Source: CAZLYF01 sp964586835
GTDB lineage: Bacteria; Bacillota; Clostridia; Christensenellales; Aristaeellaceae
Length of the DNA stretch: 64,000 bases
Direction: 5' to 3'
Assembly: GCA_964586835.1 (NCBI GenBank)
Contig: CAZPIC010000002.1
Location: 65,676 to 129,675, forward strand
A program made the position numbers and the translations under genes. Below the pieces are notes generated by a model. The model was not told the DNA's origin and made no database searches. It was given only the letters and a program-made list of their open reading frames with translations. Every line of letters begins with the position of its first letter. Positions within the stretch are counted from its first letter, which is position 1. Shown here piece after piece: positions 1-9,029 of this stretch.

Positions 1-1117
1 ACAGGCCCACATCAGCAATCGTCACATCGTTTCTGTTGGGAATATCCGCAACGCCAGTCTTGAAAAACTCGATATATTCTTCCTTTGAGCACAGGAAGCG
101 CATCAGTTCAAAGGCTTCCTTGGGATGTTTCGTGTCCTTCCAGACAATCATTCCTTCACCGGCACCGCCGATGACCCCTCCCGTAATCGGGGCATCCGAG
201 GCAAGGTCGGGCGGTTTGATCATGCCCAGCTTGTCACCCAGTATCTCCGCGTACTCTCCCAAAGCCCAGGATCCGTTGGCGTACATGGCTGCCTGTCCCA
301 CCAAGAAGCGATTAGGTGCGTCAGGAGCGGCAACAACGTCCTCGTTTAGATAGCCTTTCAAGTACATCAGACGGAACATGTCCAAAGAGGAAAGCAGGCC
401 CTGGTCATCCACGTACTTGACCTCACCGGTATTTTCCCGAACCAGCAGGTCATTCCCTGACTGCTGCAGCCACCAGTACAGCTGTACAAAGTATACCGAC
501 CACGGGTCTCCCGAGAAGTCCTCCACCATCGGCGTGTAACCGGCAGCCCGGATCGCTTCACAGGCGTCTAGAAATTCTTCCCCGGTTCGCGGAGGGTTGG
601 CTTCAAAGTCGAGTCCAGCTTCCGCCACGATGTCTTTATTATAGTAGATACAGGTCTGAAACTGGAAAGGAAGCGGGTAGCCGCAGATGTCGTTCTTTGC
701 ATTGAAGCCTACGCTGACGGCGTCCCAGTTGCCGATGGCTTCCCGGTCCTCCGGTGGGATCAGGTCGTTGAGTACCAGGACCACATCATGAAGGTCCAGC
801 ATGTAGTTGCCGGTCCACATGTTGCAAAGATCCGGCGCTGTACCTGCCAGCGCTGCGGCTTTGAACATCGGCATGGGTTCGCCAGTGGAGAACTTGGTCA
901 CGTCCACCCTGACGTTGGGATACTTTTCGTTGAAGCGCTGCACAGCCTTGGTGATATACCAGTCCGCTTCATCCAGTAGGATGTCCGAGTCCGGGACCAA
1001 CGCGTCCACCCAAAGGTTGAGGACGATCGGCTCCTCCTGGGCCAGCGCCGTGAGGGCGATCGGGTAGACGAGAAGCAGCGTCAGTGCCAATGCCAGAACG
1101 GTTTGAAGGCGTTTCAT
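1..1117 (-). CDS. Sugar ABC transporter solute-binding protein (family 1), 3' end cut by window edge
   Basis: Extracytoplasmic binding protein of a CUT1-type carbohydrate importer. 372 codons are visible and the C-terminus lies outside the window. The start is set by AAGGAG eight bases before an ATG. A Sec signal peptide (residues 1-26, ending ALTALA) carries no lipobox cysteine. After it come features of the family: VDVTKFSTGEP, AALAGTAPDLCNMWTGN, and the hinge region FQFQTCIYYNKDIVAEAGL, which in this family sits around the ligand cleft. It lies downstream of and co-directional with a YesMN-type sensor pair, an arrangement that in Firmicutes commonly controls oligosaccharide uptake. The permeases would be expected beyond position 1. 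The substrate cannot be read from the sequence. Confidence 0.9.
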   Translation of the reverse strand, partial: MKRLQTVLALALTLLLVYPIALTALAQEEPIVLNLWVDALVPDSDILLDEADWYITKAVQRFNEKYPNVRVDVTKFSTGEPMPMFKAAALAGTAPDLCNMWTGNYMLDLHDVVLVLNDLIPPEDREAIGNWDAVSVGFNAKNDICGYPLPFQFQTCIYYNKDIVAEAGLDFEANPPRTGEEFLDACEAIRAAGYTPMVEDFSGDPWSVYFVQLYWWLQQSGNDLLVRENTGEVKYVDDQGLLSSLDMFRLMYLKGYLNEDVVAAPDAPNRFLVGQAAMYANGSWALGEYAEILGDKLGMIKPPDLASDAPITGGVIGGAGEGMIVWKDTKHPKEAFELMRFLCSKEEYIEFFKTGVADIPNRNDVTIADVGL

Positions 1118-1268
1118 GAATCATTCTCCTTTCCCTGATGCAAGACAGAGTTGAACATTCAGCTGCCACACGCAGTGTATCGCGTCATGCTCTATCTGAT
1201 CATAATCATTGTGATGGACGATAGGATCTTCTTGTCCTGATTCTGCACAGGCGCCGCGCTCCGGTTTC

Positions 1269-2900
1269 CTAAATGGTGTGATTCTCACCATTGCTGTAAC
1301 ATTTCGAATCCGATAGCCCGCAGTTACGCCTGCTGTACTCGCCAGGTGTCTCGCCTACAACGGACTTGAAGCGCTTGATGAAATAGCTGTCCGAGTCAAA
1401 GCCCACCAGTGCAGCCGTTTCCCGCAGGCTTTTTCCCTGTAACAGGTAATCCTTTGCCTTTCTGACCCGCTCGATCAGGATGAAGCGGCTGAGCATCCCT
1501 CCGGTTTCGCTTCTAAAAAGACGGCTCAAATATGCGGGGTTCAGATAAACATGCTCGGCGATTTCGTCCAGCGACAGCTTACAGTCGATGTTCTGCCGGA
1601 CATAGCGCTTGATTTTTCCAACAATGTCCTCTGCATCGCGGCTGGCCCGGGTAACATTCAGGACACGGTCTAAAAGCATCAGGCTACGTGTTCGCAGCTC
1701 CTGAAGCGTTGGTGTGTTGACCAGCGCGATCGCAACGCCCTCCGTATTCCATTCCGCATCGGGAAAAGCGTTTCTGAAAACCCCGATCACATGCATCAGC
1801 ATATCGACGCTGAGGCCCGTGAGAAGATCGCGTGCCGGATAGGGATGTGCCTGGGCGTAATCGAAAAACCGGGCTATGGTTGTCTGCGCTTCAAACATAT
1901 CCTCTATCGCGTTGCGGCGCGTGAAATGCCTGGCCATCTGTCGCAGATGCGCGGCGGCCGCCTCCGAAGCGAAAGGGTCCAGGGAGTGGGCAAAGTTGAT
2001 AGAGCCCGCGCCGGTATAGAAGCAGCGTTCCCATGCTGATTCCGCCTCCCTGAATGCAGCGCTGAGTTCACGAAGTGTTGTGTAGCGGTGGCTGATTCCA
2101 GCGGAGAGGCCAATCTCAAAATGCCTTTTTGCCGTACGAATCAGGCGGTAAGCAAGGTCCTGCGTACGGCGCCTATCCTCCGCCTCATCGATTTCTTCAG
2201 GTATGGGAACAGACGGGGACGCAACAGAAAAAAGCACGGCCAGCGTTTCTTCCCTGTATCTGCACACCATTCCACAGCCACAGTCCTCAAGCACCGCTTG
2301 GCCAATCTCCGTGAACAAGCCTACATCCCTCTTTGCGGAGGGTGTTCCTGGATCCAGAATCACAACACGGTATGCCCGGGGGTTGATGCCCACACCACAC
2401 TCTGCCATCCGCCTTAAAAGCCCGTCCTCATCCGGGGCTTCATCGAGGGCTTCAAGCAAAAAGTCTCTGAAGGCTGCATGGCCACAGTTCATTCGGCTTT
2501 CTCCGCTTGTAGCCGCGGAGGAAGAACCACTGCCCTGCCCAACCTCCTCGTCAAGACGCGCAAGCACATCCAGAAGCGCACCTTCATCGATGGTACGCTT
2601 GGCCAGATAATCAAAGACTTTAAGCCGTATGGCGCGCTGAAAGTACGGCATATCTTCCGCGTTACTGATCACCACAAAGCGACAAGACGGAAGCTCGCAT
2701 GCGATCCGGTCAATGAAGTCAAGCCCATCCGGGCCTGGCATGATGATGTCCACAAAAATGACATCTGGCTTGGTCCTTCGGGCCAATATCAGGGCGTCCT
2801 CGCAGCAGCTGGCTTCTCCTACCAGGTTGTAGCGTCCGGCCAAAAGGCTCTTGAGCGCAATGCGCGACAGCGCCTCGTCATCCACAATCATGATTCTCAT
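1269..2900 (-). CDS. AraC-family response regulator (YesN type)
   Basis: Cytoplasmic DNA-binding response regulator, 543 aa. The receiver domain (about 1-120) has the acidic pair D7-D8, the phospho-acceptor D51 in VDIIMPGPDG and a lysine in DYLAKR. A long middle region follows, as in YesN proteins. The C-terminal AraC HTH pair (about 435-540) includes LSLDEIAEHVYLNPAYLSRLF and GFDSDSYFIKRFKSVVGETP. The true start is the ATG of MRIMIVDDE; a longer reading upstream lies inside the kinase gene. It overlaps the upstream kinase by 23 bp, so the two are translationally coupled. The likely target is the binding-protein gene that follows. Confidence 0.93.
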   Translation of the reverse strand: MRIMIVDDEALSRIALKSLLAGRYNLVGEASCCEDALILARRTKPDVIFVDIIMPGPDGLDFIDRIACELPSCRFVVISNAEDMPYFQRAIRLKVFDYLAKRTIDEGALLDVLARLDEEVGQGSGSSSAATSGESRMNCGHAAFRDFLLEALDEAPDEDGLLRRMAECGVGINPRAYRVVILDPGTPSAKRDVGLFTEIGQAVLEDCGCGMVCRYREETLAVLFSVASPSVPIPEEIDEAEDRRRTQDLAYRLIRTAKRHFEIGLSAGISHRYTTLRELSAAFREAESAWERCFYTGAGSINFAHSLDPFASEAAAAHLRQMARHFTRRNAIEDMFEAQTTIARFFDYAQAHPYPARDLLTGLSVDMLMHVIGVFRNAFPDAEWNTEGVAIALVNTPTLQELRTRSLMLLDRVLNVTRASRDAEDIVGKIKRYVRQNIDCKLSLDEIAEHVYLNPAYLSRLFRSETGGMLSRFILIERVRKAKDYLLQGKSLRETAALVGFDSDSYFIKRFKSVVGETPGEYSRRNCGLSDSKCYSNGENHTI

Positions 2901-4692
2901 GGTCCTGTCCCCCCTTCCCAACGGGCTGCGCGTCCCTTGAAACAAAGGGCAGCCACAGGGTGACCGTGACGCCGGACGGATGCCCCGGCTCCACCCTGAC
3001 ACCACTGGTTTTTCCATACTGCAACTGCACGCGGCGCCGTACATTGGCAAGACCATGCAGTGCCCCGTCCTGCGAATGCTGCTCCAGAGGATCCACCCCC
3101 TTCAATCCATGCCCATTGTCCGAGATCGAAAAGCGCATCTCTTTGCCCTGGACGCAGCCTGTCAGCGTAATGATCCCACTGCCCAACAAGCCGGCAAACC
3201 CGTGCTCTATGGCGTTTTCCACAATCGGCTGGAACAGAAAACCAAGGATCGCCTGGTCCAGCAGACGATCCTCTATCCGGGTGACCAGCTGGAATTTATC
3301 CTGGTAGCGCAGGTTCAGCAGGTCGATATAGTCTTCCAAGTATCCGATCTCCTGCCTGACCGTCGAGATACGCCTCGTCTGAAAGATGTAGTCCATGATC
3401 TTTGCAAAGGAAGAAATCGCTTCCGCAAGGCTCGCAGCACCGGCACGCTGGGCAATGACCCTGATGGAATAGAGGGTGTTTCGAATGAAGTGCGGGCTGA
3501 TCTGCCGAGAGAGCACTTGCAGTTCCAGCCGATCACACTCCCGTCGTTCATGGTCCAGCTGTTCCATCCCCTGTTTCAGCCGGCTCAGTGTATCGACCAG
3601 GTTCCTGCCCAGCTCGAGGATCTCATCCCTGCCCCCCACGGGAATCTCCACGCCCATGTTGTTCCGGCGGACCTGGGCCAGCGCCACGCTGTAGGCCACA
3701 ACCGGTTCGATGATCACAGCGTCGAGATAGTACCCACTCAGCAGGATCAGGCCCAGTACCAGGAGAAGCAATATCAGTGAAAGCCGGTTGATGCCGTCAA
3801 TTTCCGCGTAAAACTCTGTGCCCGGTGTGATCTGCACCAGCGTCCACTCAGCAGCTCCCGGCAGCACCTGCATCCGGCTCGTATGAGACAGCAGCGCTCC
3901 GCTGCGCAGGTTCATCGGCTCCATGACGTCGGACGTCGGGACTGCCTGTGTCGGATTCTTCCCCCAATCCTCAAAAGCAACGCCGTTTTTCCCTCCCTCA
4001 AACAGGAGAACGCCATGCTCATCTAACAGAAAGACGCTGCTAAGCTCGCTCACCCTTCCCCTGTCAATCATAGCGGCCACATACCTCAGGTCCACAAAAA
4101 ACGCCAACACACCCACTCCCTGCTGTCCGTTTAAGACATTCCTTGCAAAGAAGAGCTGGCGGCTGCTGTTGTTTGAAAACAGGTTGTCTTCCACGCCGCT
4201 GACCATTGTCCGGGCAGTTGTTGCAAGCAGCTTGCGGACGAAAGAAGCGTCAACAAAACGCTGTCGCATGGACCTAAAACGGTCATCCTGAGCGTAGGCG
4301 ATGTTGTTGGCTAATGTGCCCTCAGCGGTGATGAGAACAAAAGAAAACGGAAAGCAGAAGCGCCCGCTGACATTGTTGTTTGAGATCGACGCGCGCAGAC
4401 GAGCGTATTCCACAGCAAGGCGCCCGGGACTCTCCCCCGCCAGGGTGCAGAAGGCGAGCGTGGCAGGCATGGCGGCTGCCTCATCTAAAAGCGCGGTCAG
4501 CGTCCGAAGTTGAAGGCTTAAGCTCAAAGCCATGTTGTCCATTGATATGTCGGCAGCACTGCTGATCTTTTCTTTCAGCGCCGCGCTGAACGAACGGTTG
4601 ATCTTAAGACCGAGCGTCGCCACTGGGAGAAGCGAGATCACGATCATCACAATCATTACTTTATTGCGGATCCCATGCCAGGGTTTTTGCAC
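2878..4692 (-). CDS. Sensor histidine kinase (YesM/LytS-like)
   Basis: Membrane sensor kinase, about 604 aa. A GTG start is chosen because GGAGGT precedes it by six bases; a longer ATG reading would run through GC-rich sequence with no ribosome-binding site. Membrane segments lie at about 12-30 and 304-322 and flank a roughly 270-residue extracytoplasmic sensor (dCache-like by size). A HAMP linker follows. The His_kinase domain has the phospho-acceptor H401 in ISPHFIRNTLYSI, and the ATPase N box NAIEHG (about 493) and DNGHG (about 526) come next. Partner of the adjacent response regulator. The ligand is probably an extracellular saccharide, inferred from the binding-protein gene downstream. 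Confidence 0.93.
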   Translation of the reverse strand: MQKPWHGIRNKVMIVMIVISLLPVATLGLKINRSFSAALKEKISSAADISMDNMALSLSLQLRTLTALLDEAAAMPATLAFCTLAGESPGRLAVEYARLRASISNNNVSGRFCFPFSFVLITAEGTLANNIAYAQDDRFRSMRQRFVDASFVRKLLATTARTMVSGVEDNLFSNNSSRQLFFARNVLNGQQGVGVLAFFVDLRYVAAMIDRGRVSELSSVFLLDEHGVLLFEGGKNGVAFEDWGKNPTQAVPTSDVMEPMNLRSGALLSHTSRMQVLPGAAEWTLVQITPGTEFYAEIDGINRLSLILLLLVLGLILLSGYYLDAVIIEPVVAYSVALAQVRRNNMGVEIPVGGRDEILELGRNLVDTLSRLKQGMEQLDHERRECDRLELQVLSRQISPHFIRNTLYSIRVIAQRAGAASLAEAISSFAKIMDYIFQTRRISTVRQEIGYLEDYIDLLNLRYQDKFQLVTRIEDRLLDQAILGFLFQPIVENAIEHGFAGLLGSGIITLTGCVQGKEMRFSISDNGHGLKGVDPLEQHSQDGALHGLANVRRRVQLQYGKTSGVRVEPGHPSGVTVTLWLPFVSRDAQPVGKGGQDHENHDCG

Positions 4693-5008
4693 TCTACCAC
4701 CTCCGCGCCCACCCCCTGTGCCGGGCCGCCGAGCGGGTGACGGCTTGCGGACACAGGTCCTCGAGGATGGGCCCGACCGGCGCACCCGCGCCAGCAGGGA
4801 TGTCGGGCACTCACAGGCAACGCCACGTCCTGCCCAGAGTATAGCACAGCGTGCTCAGACCACAGGTAAGCCTGTGTGCGCCGGACACTCGATTCCCGCC
4901 TGCCTGTGTAGCTAAAAAGGCCGCGCTGGAACAAAGCGTCCACCGCGACCACTGCCGGCACGACCCGCGCCGGGGAGGAAGGGCTGCCCTGCCGTCAGCC
5001 CGGTCTGC
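4693..5008. other. Intergenic, kinase promoter region
   Basis: No gene seen. On the minus strand an extended -10-like TGTGCTATACT (core 4838-4843) could drive the kinase-regulator-binding protein set, but no good -35 box sits at the right distance. A GGCCTTTTT stretch near 4915-4925 (minus sense) could belong to a terminator of the oxidoreductase pair; the stem is poor, so it is not called. Confidence 0.3.
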
Positions 5009-6082
5009 TCAAAAGCGCGGAACGTCCAGCCAGACATGGCCGCGGACCGCTGCCTCGTGGGCAATCAGTCCCGGAATGGTCAATTCCATAGCGCGATCCA
5101 CATTGACCAGGGGTTCCAGGTCGTACTCCACTGCGTCCAGAAAGGCATGGGCAGTAAAATAGTCTGAGGTCCCATGCCCTCCGAAGGCCAGTTCCTTTGG
5201 GACCTCCAGGGAAGTGCCATTGCAGTTCAGTGGGATTCCCTGCCGATCCACCCGTTCAAAAAACCGGGTTCCAATCGTGTCATACCCAGGCTCTCGCCCG
5301 CTGTCGAGCAGGCCTTCGGTACCGTAAACGCAATAGGTGACGGTATGCGGTGTTCTGGGCGTCACCTGGCTGCGCAGAATCTTGATGATGCGTCCGTGTT
5401 TTGTCTCAAACAACGCGACCTGCATGTCAATGGAGGAAGGCCAGTGTTCCTCAAGAATGGTGTTCCGGTTTCCAAACGCGGTCGCTTTGACAATATAGTC
5501 GTCCTCCAGCAGATAGAGGAGCGGTCCCAGGCAATGGGAGCAGTAGTGGATGGGCGGGCGATACGTGCGCCAGAAGGAGGCTCCCGTGGAGGGATCCACA
5601 AGCAGATCCCGAATATCGTGGACATATTCAGCTTCCGCGTAATGGATCCGACCGATGTGACCGTCGTCAACCCACTTCTTCCATTGCTGGATGTAATCCA
5701 ACCAGATATAGTTTTCAGCCATCATGTACTTGGCCCTCGCACGCTTGGCCGCTTCGTAGATACGCCGGCACCCTTCCAGTGTATGGGCCGCTGTCACTTC
5801 ACACAGCACATGCTTGTCCGCAGCAAGCGCCCTGACCACCTGTTCCTCGTGAAAAGGGATCGGGGTTCCCACGATGACAGCATCAATGTCGCTTTCAAGA
5901 AAAGCGTCGTAATCGGTAAAAAGATGGCTGCTGTCCAGCTGCAGGGTGGCTGCTGCATCATCCAGCTGCGCCTCATCCACGTCGCACAGGGCAGTAATTT
6001 CTGATCGCTTCCCCTGCCCAAAAGCCTCTACATACGCGCTGCCCCGTCTGATGCCAACTACGCCGATTTTTAACCTCTCCAT
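5009..6082 (-). CDS. Gfo/Idh/MocA-family oxidoreductase, copy 1
   Basis: Predicted NAD(P)-dependent sugar or cyclitol dehydrogenase, 357 aa. The Rossmann motif is KIGVVGIRRGSAY, with the acidic residue of the second strand in CDVDEAQLDDAA. The usual EKP motif, whose lysine acts in catalysis or cofactor binding, reads EVTAAHT here. Lys is therefore replaced, and this may mark a divergent subfamily. The start is the second of two close ATGs, because AAGGAGG lies six bases before it and touches the first. The downstream member of a tandem pair; the two proteins share most of their length (for example AEYVHDIRDLLVDPSTGASF versus the matching stretch in copy 2), so they arose by duplication. Substrate unknown. 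Confidence 0.88.
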   Translation of the reverse strand: MERLKIGVVGIRRGSAYVEAFGQGKRSEITALCDVDEAQLDDAAATLQLDSSHLFTDYDAFLESDIDAVIVGTPIPFHEEQVVRALAADKHVLCEVTAAHTLEGCRRIYEAAKRARAKYMMAENYIWLDYIQQWKKWVDDGHIGRIHYAEAEYVHDIRDLLVDPSTGASFWRTYRPPIHYCSHCLGPLLYLLEDDYIVKATAFGNRNTILEEHWPSSIDMQVALFETKHGRIIKILRSQVTPRTPHTVTYCVYGTEGLLDSGREPGYDTIGTRFFERVDRQGIPLNCNGTSLEVPKELAFGGHGTSDYFTAHAFLDAVEYDLEPLVNVDRAMELTIPGLIAHEAAVRGHVWLDVPRF

Positions 6083-6111
6083 GGTCATCCTCCTTGTCCT
6101 CCCTGCCCGGG

Positions 6112-7182
6112 CTAGAAATGCGGCACGTCCAGCCAGACGTTGCCTCTCACTGCCGCTTCATGCGCAATGATCCCCGGAAGCGTCCATTCCATGGCGCGGT
6201 CTACGTCGATCGGCGGCTTTGTGTCAAACTCGATGCAATCAAGAAAGGCTTCGGACAGGTAGTAGTCGGAGGTACCATGCCCGCCCTTGGCGTAATCCGG
6301 CGCGTCCAGTCTGGTCTGGTAACAGTTCATCGGCACGGTTTCCGCGTCGAATCCCTCGAAATACCTGTGTCCAATCACTTCGGCTCCAGTGCGGTCATTT
6401 TCCAGAAAACCCCTGGTGCCATACACGCTGTAGTAGACGCAGTGAGGTTCCGGTCTTGGCGTCACTTGGCTACGGCAGACCTTGATCCCACGCCCCTCCT
6501 TGGTCTCAAACAACGCCACCTGCATATCGATGGTGGAAGGCCAGTGTTCAGGTAGAATCGTGTTTCTGCTCCCGCTGGCTGTTGCCTTGACAATGTAATC
6601 ATCGCCCATCAGGAAAAGAAGCGGCCCCAAACAGTGCGTGCAGTAGTGAATCGGTGGTCGATAGGTCCGCCAGAACGTCTCTCCGGACGATGTGTCGACC
6701 AGAAGGTCACGGATGTCGTGCACATACTCGCCTTCCGCATAATGGATACGGCCTATCCGACCCGCATCTATAGATCGTTTCCATTCCTGGATAAAGTGAA
6801 AATACACATAATTCTCCGCCAGCATGTACTTGGCCTTGACGGTCCTGGCTGTTTCATAAATCTGCGCACATCCCTCCACGGTGTTCGCGGCAGTCACCTC
6901 GCTGAGGACGTGTCTGCCGGCCTTCAGAGCCTTTGTGACCTGCTCCGCGTGAAAAGGGATGGGGGTTCCCACGACAACGATGTCCAGATCGTGCGCAAGA
7001 AAAGCGTCGTAATCCGTATACAGCTGATCATCCCGAAGCCTATTTTCCCGCGCAGCCTCCTCCAGCCGTGCAGCATCCAGATCACACACGGCGTTGATCA
7101 GGGTTCGCCTGCTGCGCGCATAAGCCTTCATATACGAGCCTCCACGGCTTGCGCCAACAATGCCAACCTTCAGTCGGTCCAT
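6112..7182 (-). CDS. Gfo/Idh/MocA-family oxidoreductase, copy 2
   Basis: Paralogue of the next gene, 356 aa. It has a Rossmann start KVGIVGASRGGSY and the same EKP replacement (SEVTAANT). Conserved shared blocks include HIRDLLVD-like HDIRDLLVD, FWRTYRPPIHYCTHCLGPLL and GGHGTSDYYLSEAF. The start at MDRLKVG is fixed by AGGAGG five bases upstream; the reading continues open for 93 more codons upstream, but that stretch is GC-rich leader without homology. The two genes are separated by 29 bp and are probably cotranscribed. Retention of two copies side by side suggests either two related substrates or a heteromeric enzyme. Confidence 0.88.
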   Translation of the reverse strand: MDRLKVGIVGASRGGSYMKAYARSRRTLINAVCDLDAARLEEAARENRLRDDQLYTDYDAFLAHDLDIVVVGTPIPFHAEQVTKALKAGRHVLSEVTAANTVEGCAQIYETARTVKAKYMLAENYVYFHFIQEWKRSIDAGRIGRIHYAEGEYVHDIRDLLVDTSSGETFWRTYRPPIHYCTHCLGPLLFLMGDDYIVKATASGSRNTILPEHWPSTIDMQVALFETKEGRGIKVCRSQVTPRPEPHCVYYSVYGTRGFLENDRTGAEVIGHRYFEGFDAETVPMNCYQTRLDAPDYAKGGHGTSDYYLSEAFLDCIEFDTKPPIDVDRAMEWTLPGIIAHEAAVRGNVWLDVPHF

Positions 7183-7460
7183 AGCCTCCTCCTGTCTGTG
7201 CCCGACCCGCGGCGCCGGTCCGGGGCTGTTCTGTTTCGCAGCCGGCGTCCGCCGTCGCGCTCCTTTGACAGGATACACCTGGAGCACCTGTGGGCGCATA
7301 AGGATATTTGGGAGATATGGCACGTCTTCACAGAGAATACCGGGCGCCGCGTCTGCCCTCCGGGCAAGGTATAAAGATACGCCGCGCAATGCGATTATTT
7401 GTACATCGCCTTCTTTCCCGCAGCATCTTCCACTCCCCCGCGTGACGTCGTTTCCCTTCA
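7183..7460. other. Divergent intergenic region
   Basis: About 280 bp between the oxidoreductase pair (minus) and the ECF S-component promoter (plus). No gene is supported; longer readings here are extensions of flanking frames. No convincing promoter for the minus-strand pair was found by eye. Confidence 0.4.
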
Positions 7461-7490
7461 TTGACGGGCCTTGGCGCAGAATGATAAGAT
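7461..7490 (+). promoter_or_regulatory. Promoter for ECF S component / ATP-grasp genes
   Basis: TTGACG (7461-7466), 18-bp spacer, TAAGAT (7485-7490). It lies about 85 bp before the ATG of the ECF S component. Confidence 0.5.
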
Positions 7491-7574
7491 CGCGACGGAG
7501 CCACAGGCTTCTTTCTCATCTCCCCTTTCCTCACTTTGAGGGAAGGTACAGAAAATGTATTCGGAGGTCTTCGC

Positions 7575-8108
7575 ATGAAAAAGTACAGCACGGCGCGGAT
7601 GGCGCTCTCGGCGATGTTCCTGGCGCTCGGCCTTGTGCTTCCCTTTCTGACAGGCCAGGTGCCCGAAATCGGCAGCCGCCTTCTTCCCATGCATCTCCCG
7701 GCCCTCCTCTGCGGTTTCATCTGCGGCTTCAGATGGGGACTTCCGGTCGGCCTGCTCCTGCCCCTTGTACGTTCCCTTCTCTTTGGCGCACCTCCCATGC
7801 CGAACGCGGTGCCCATGGCCTTTGAGCTTGCTGCCTATGGCGCTGTTGCAGGCTTTCTGTATGAGCGTCTTGCTGGCCGCCCCGCGCGGTCTATCGTCTC
7901 CCTTGTCGTGGCGATGCTGGTGGGGCGCGTCGTATGGGGCCTTGCCAGCCTGATCCTCTATCGATTCATCAGCGGGAGCTTCACTTTGGCGATCTTTTGG
8001 ACCGCTGGCTTTATCAATGCAGTGCCGGGCATCCTCCTCCAACTCGTCCTGATCCCCGCCCTTCTTCTCGCCCTTGAGCGTGCCAGGCTCATCCCGCTGA
8101 AGAATTAA
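7575..8108 (+). CDS. ECF transporter S component
   Basis: Substrate-binding membrane subunit of an energy-coupling-factor vitamin transporter, 177 aa, with five to six hydrophobic segments. It starts at MKKYSTARMALSAMF, with GGAGGT five bases upstream. The N-terminal ARMALSAMFLALGLVLP and the RSLLFGAPPMPNA loop are typical of the S-component family that docks on shared EcfAA'T modules through small-residue motifs. The ECF ATPases and T protein are not in this window. The gene is followed within 95 bp by two ATP-grasp genes on the same strand, which may process or use the imported compound. The ligand is not predictable. Confidence 0.82.
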   Translation: MKKYSTARMALSAMFLALGLVLPFLTGQVPEIGSRLLPMHLPALLCGFICGFRWGLPVGLLLPLVRSLLFGAPPMPNAVPMAFELAAYGAVAGFLYERLAGRPARSIVSLVVAMLVGRVVWGLASLILYRFISGSFTLAIFWTAGFINAVPGILLQLVLIPALLLALERARLIPLKN

Positions 8109-8201
8109 ACCCAAGGCTTTTCGCCCTCCAGTGACCCTGGCAACCTTTGCCGGAATGCGAGGAACCCCACGGAACACGCACTTCTTGTCGTCAACGCCTT
8201 T

Positions 8202-9029
8202 TTGAACACGCCCTCCTTCGTTGAAATCCGCGAGGCGCTCTCGGCGTCGGCAAGACGCCAGGGCTATGCGCTCGCTGTGGTAACGAACGCAGATTTCACC
8301 TCCTCGGCTTCTCTTGAAAACCTGCCGCAAAAAGGCATCTTCTGGGACAAGGACACAAGGCTGGCTGCCCTGCTTGAGCACCGGGGAATGCGCCTTTTCA
8401 ACAGCGCCAAGGCTATCGCGCTGTGTGATGACAAAGCACTCAGCTACCTGGCCCTTCTGGGTACCGGTGTTCCCTTGCCCAGGACCCTCCTGTGTCCGAT
8501 AAGTTATCCCGGCATCGGGTATGCGAGCGCAGCCTTCCTTCCAAGCGTAGCGGATGAACTCTCTCTCCCTTTTGTAATCAAAGAGGTATACGGCTCTTTC
8601 GGAAAACAGGTATATCTTGCCCGAACGCTGAAAGAAGCGGCAGAGATCCTTGAGAGAACGGCTCCTGCTCCGCTTCTCTTCCAGGAATTCATCAAGGAGA
8701 GTGCCGGCCGGGACCTGCGTGTCTATGTCGTCGGACAGAGGGTCTGTGGCGCCATGCTGCGTGAAAATACCGAGGGGGATTTTCGTGCAAATGCTGCTTT
8801 AGGCTCAAAGACCCAGGCTTATGCCCTTTCTGCGGAAGAGGAGAGGGTGGCTCTCGACACCTCTCGACTGCTTGGGCTTGATTTCGCAGGCGTTGATCTG
8901 TTGATGAGCAGCAGCGGTCCGCTTGTATGCGAAGTCAATTCAAACGCCCATTTCAGGGCGTTGAGGGCGGTCACAGGGATGGATCCCTCCGATGCGATCA
9001 TCGCGCTGCTCAAAGAGGCGTCGGTATGA
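8202..9029 (+). CDS. RimK-like ATP-grasp ligase 1
   Basis: Predicted ATP-dependent carboxylate-amine (or thiol) ligase, 275 aa from the TTG given. ATP-grasp signatures: FVIKEVYGSFGKQVYLA (ATP lysine and flexible loop), QEFIKESAGRDLRVYVVG, GDFRANAALGS and LDFAGVDLLMSSSGPLVCEVNSNAHF (metal-binding E and N residues). The 5' end is uncertain. The expected first strand (LLVVNAF) is encoded upstream from 8181 in the same frame, but there is no ATG, GTG or TTG there, whereas an ATG at 8155 is in another frame. The stop overlaps the start of the second ligase (ATGA). Reaction and substrate unknown. Confidence 0.8.
   Translation: MNTPSFVEIREALSASARRQGYALAVVTNADFTSSASLENLPQKGIFWDKDTRLAALLEHRGMRLFNSAKAIALCDDKALSYLALLGTGVPLPRTLLCPISYPGIGYASAAFLPSVADELSLPFVIKEVYGSFGKQVYLARTLKEAAEILERTAPAPLLFQEFIKESAGRDLRVYVVGQRVCGAMLRENTEGDFRANAALGSKTQAYALSAEEERVALDTSRLLGLDFAGVDLLMSSSGPLVCEVNSNAHFRALRAVTGMDPSDAIIALLKEASV

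Noticed and set aside
7458..8381. 307-codon, Lys/Glu/Arg-rich frame on the minus strand
   Set aside because: Antisense to the ECF S component; the odd charge pattern is what the reverse of a hydrophobic membrane protein gives.
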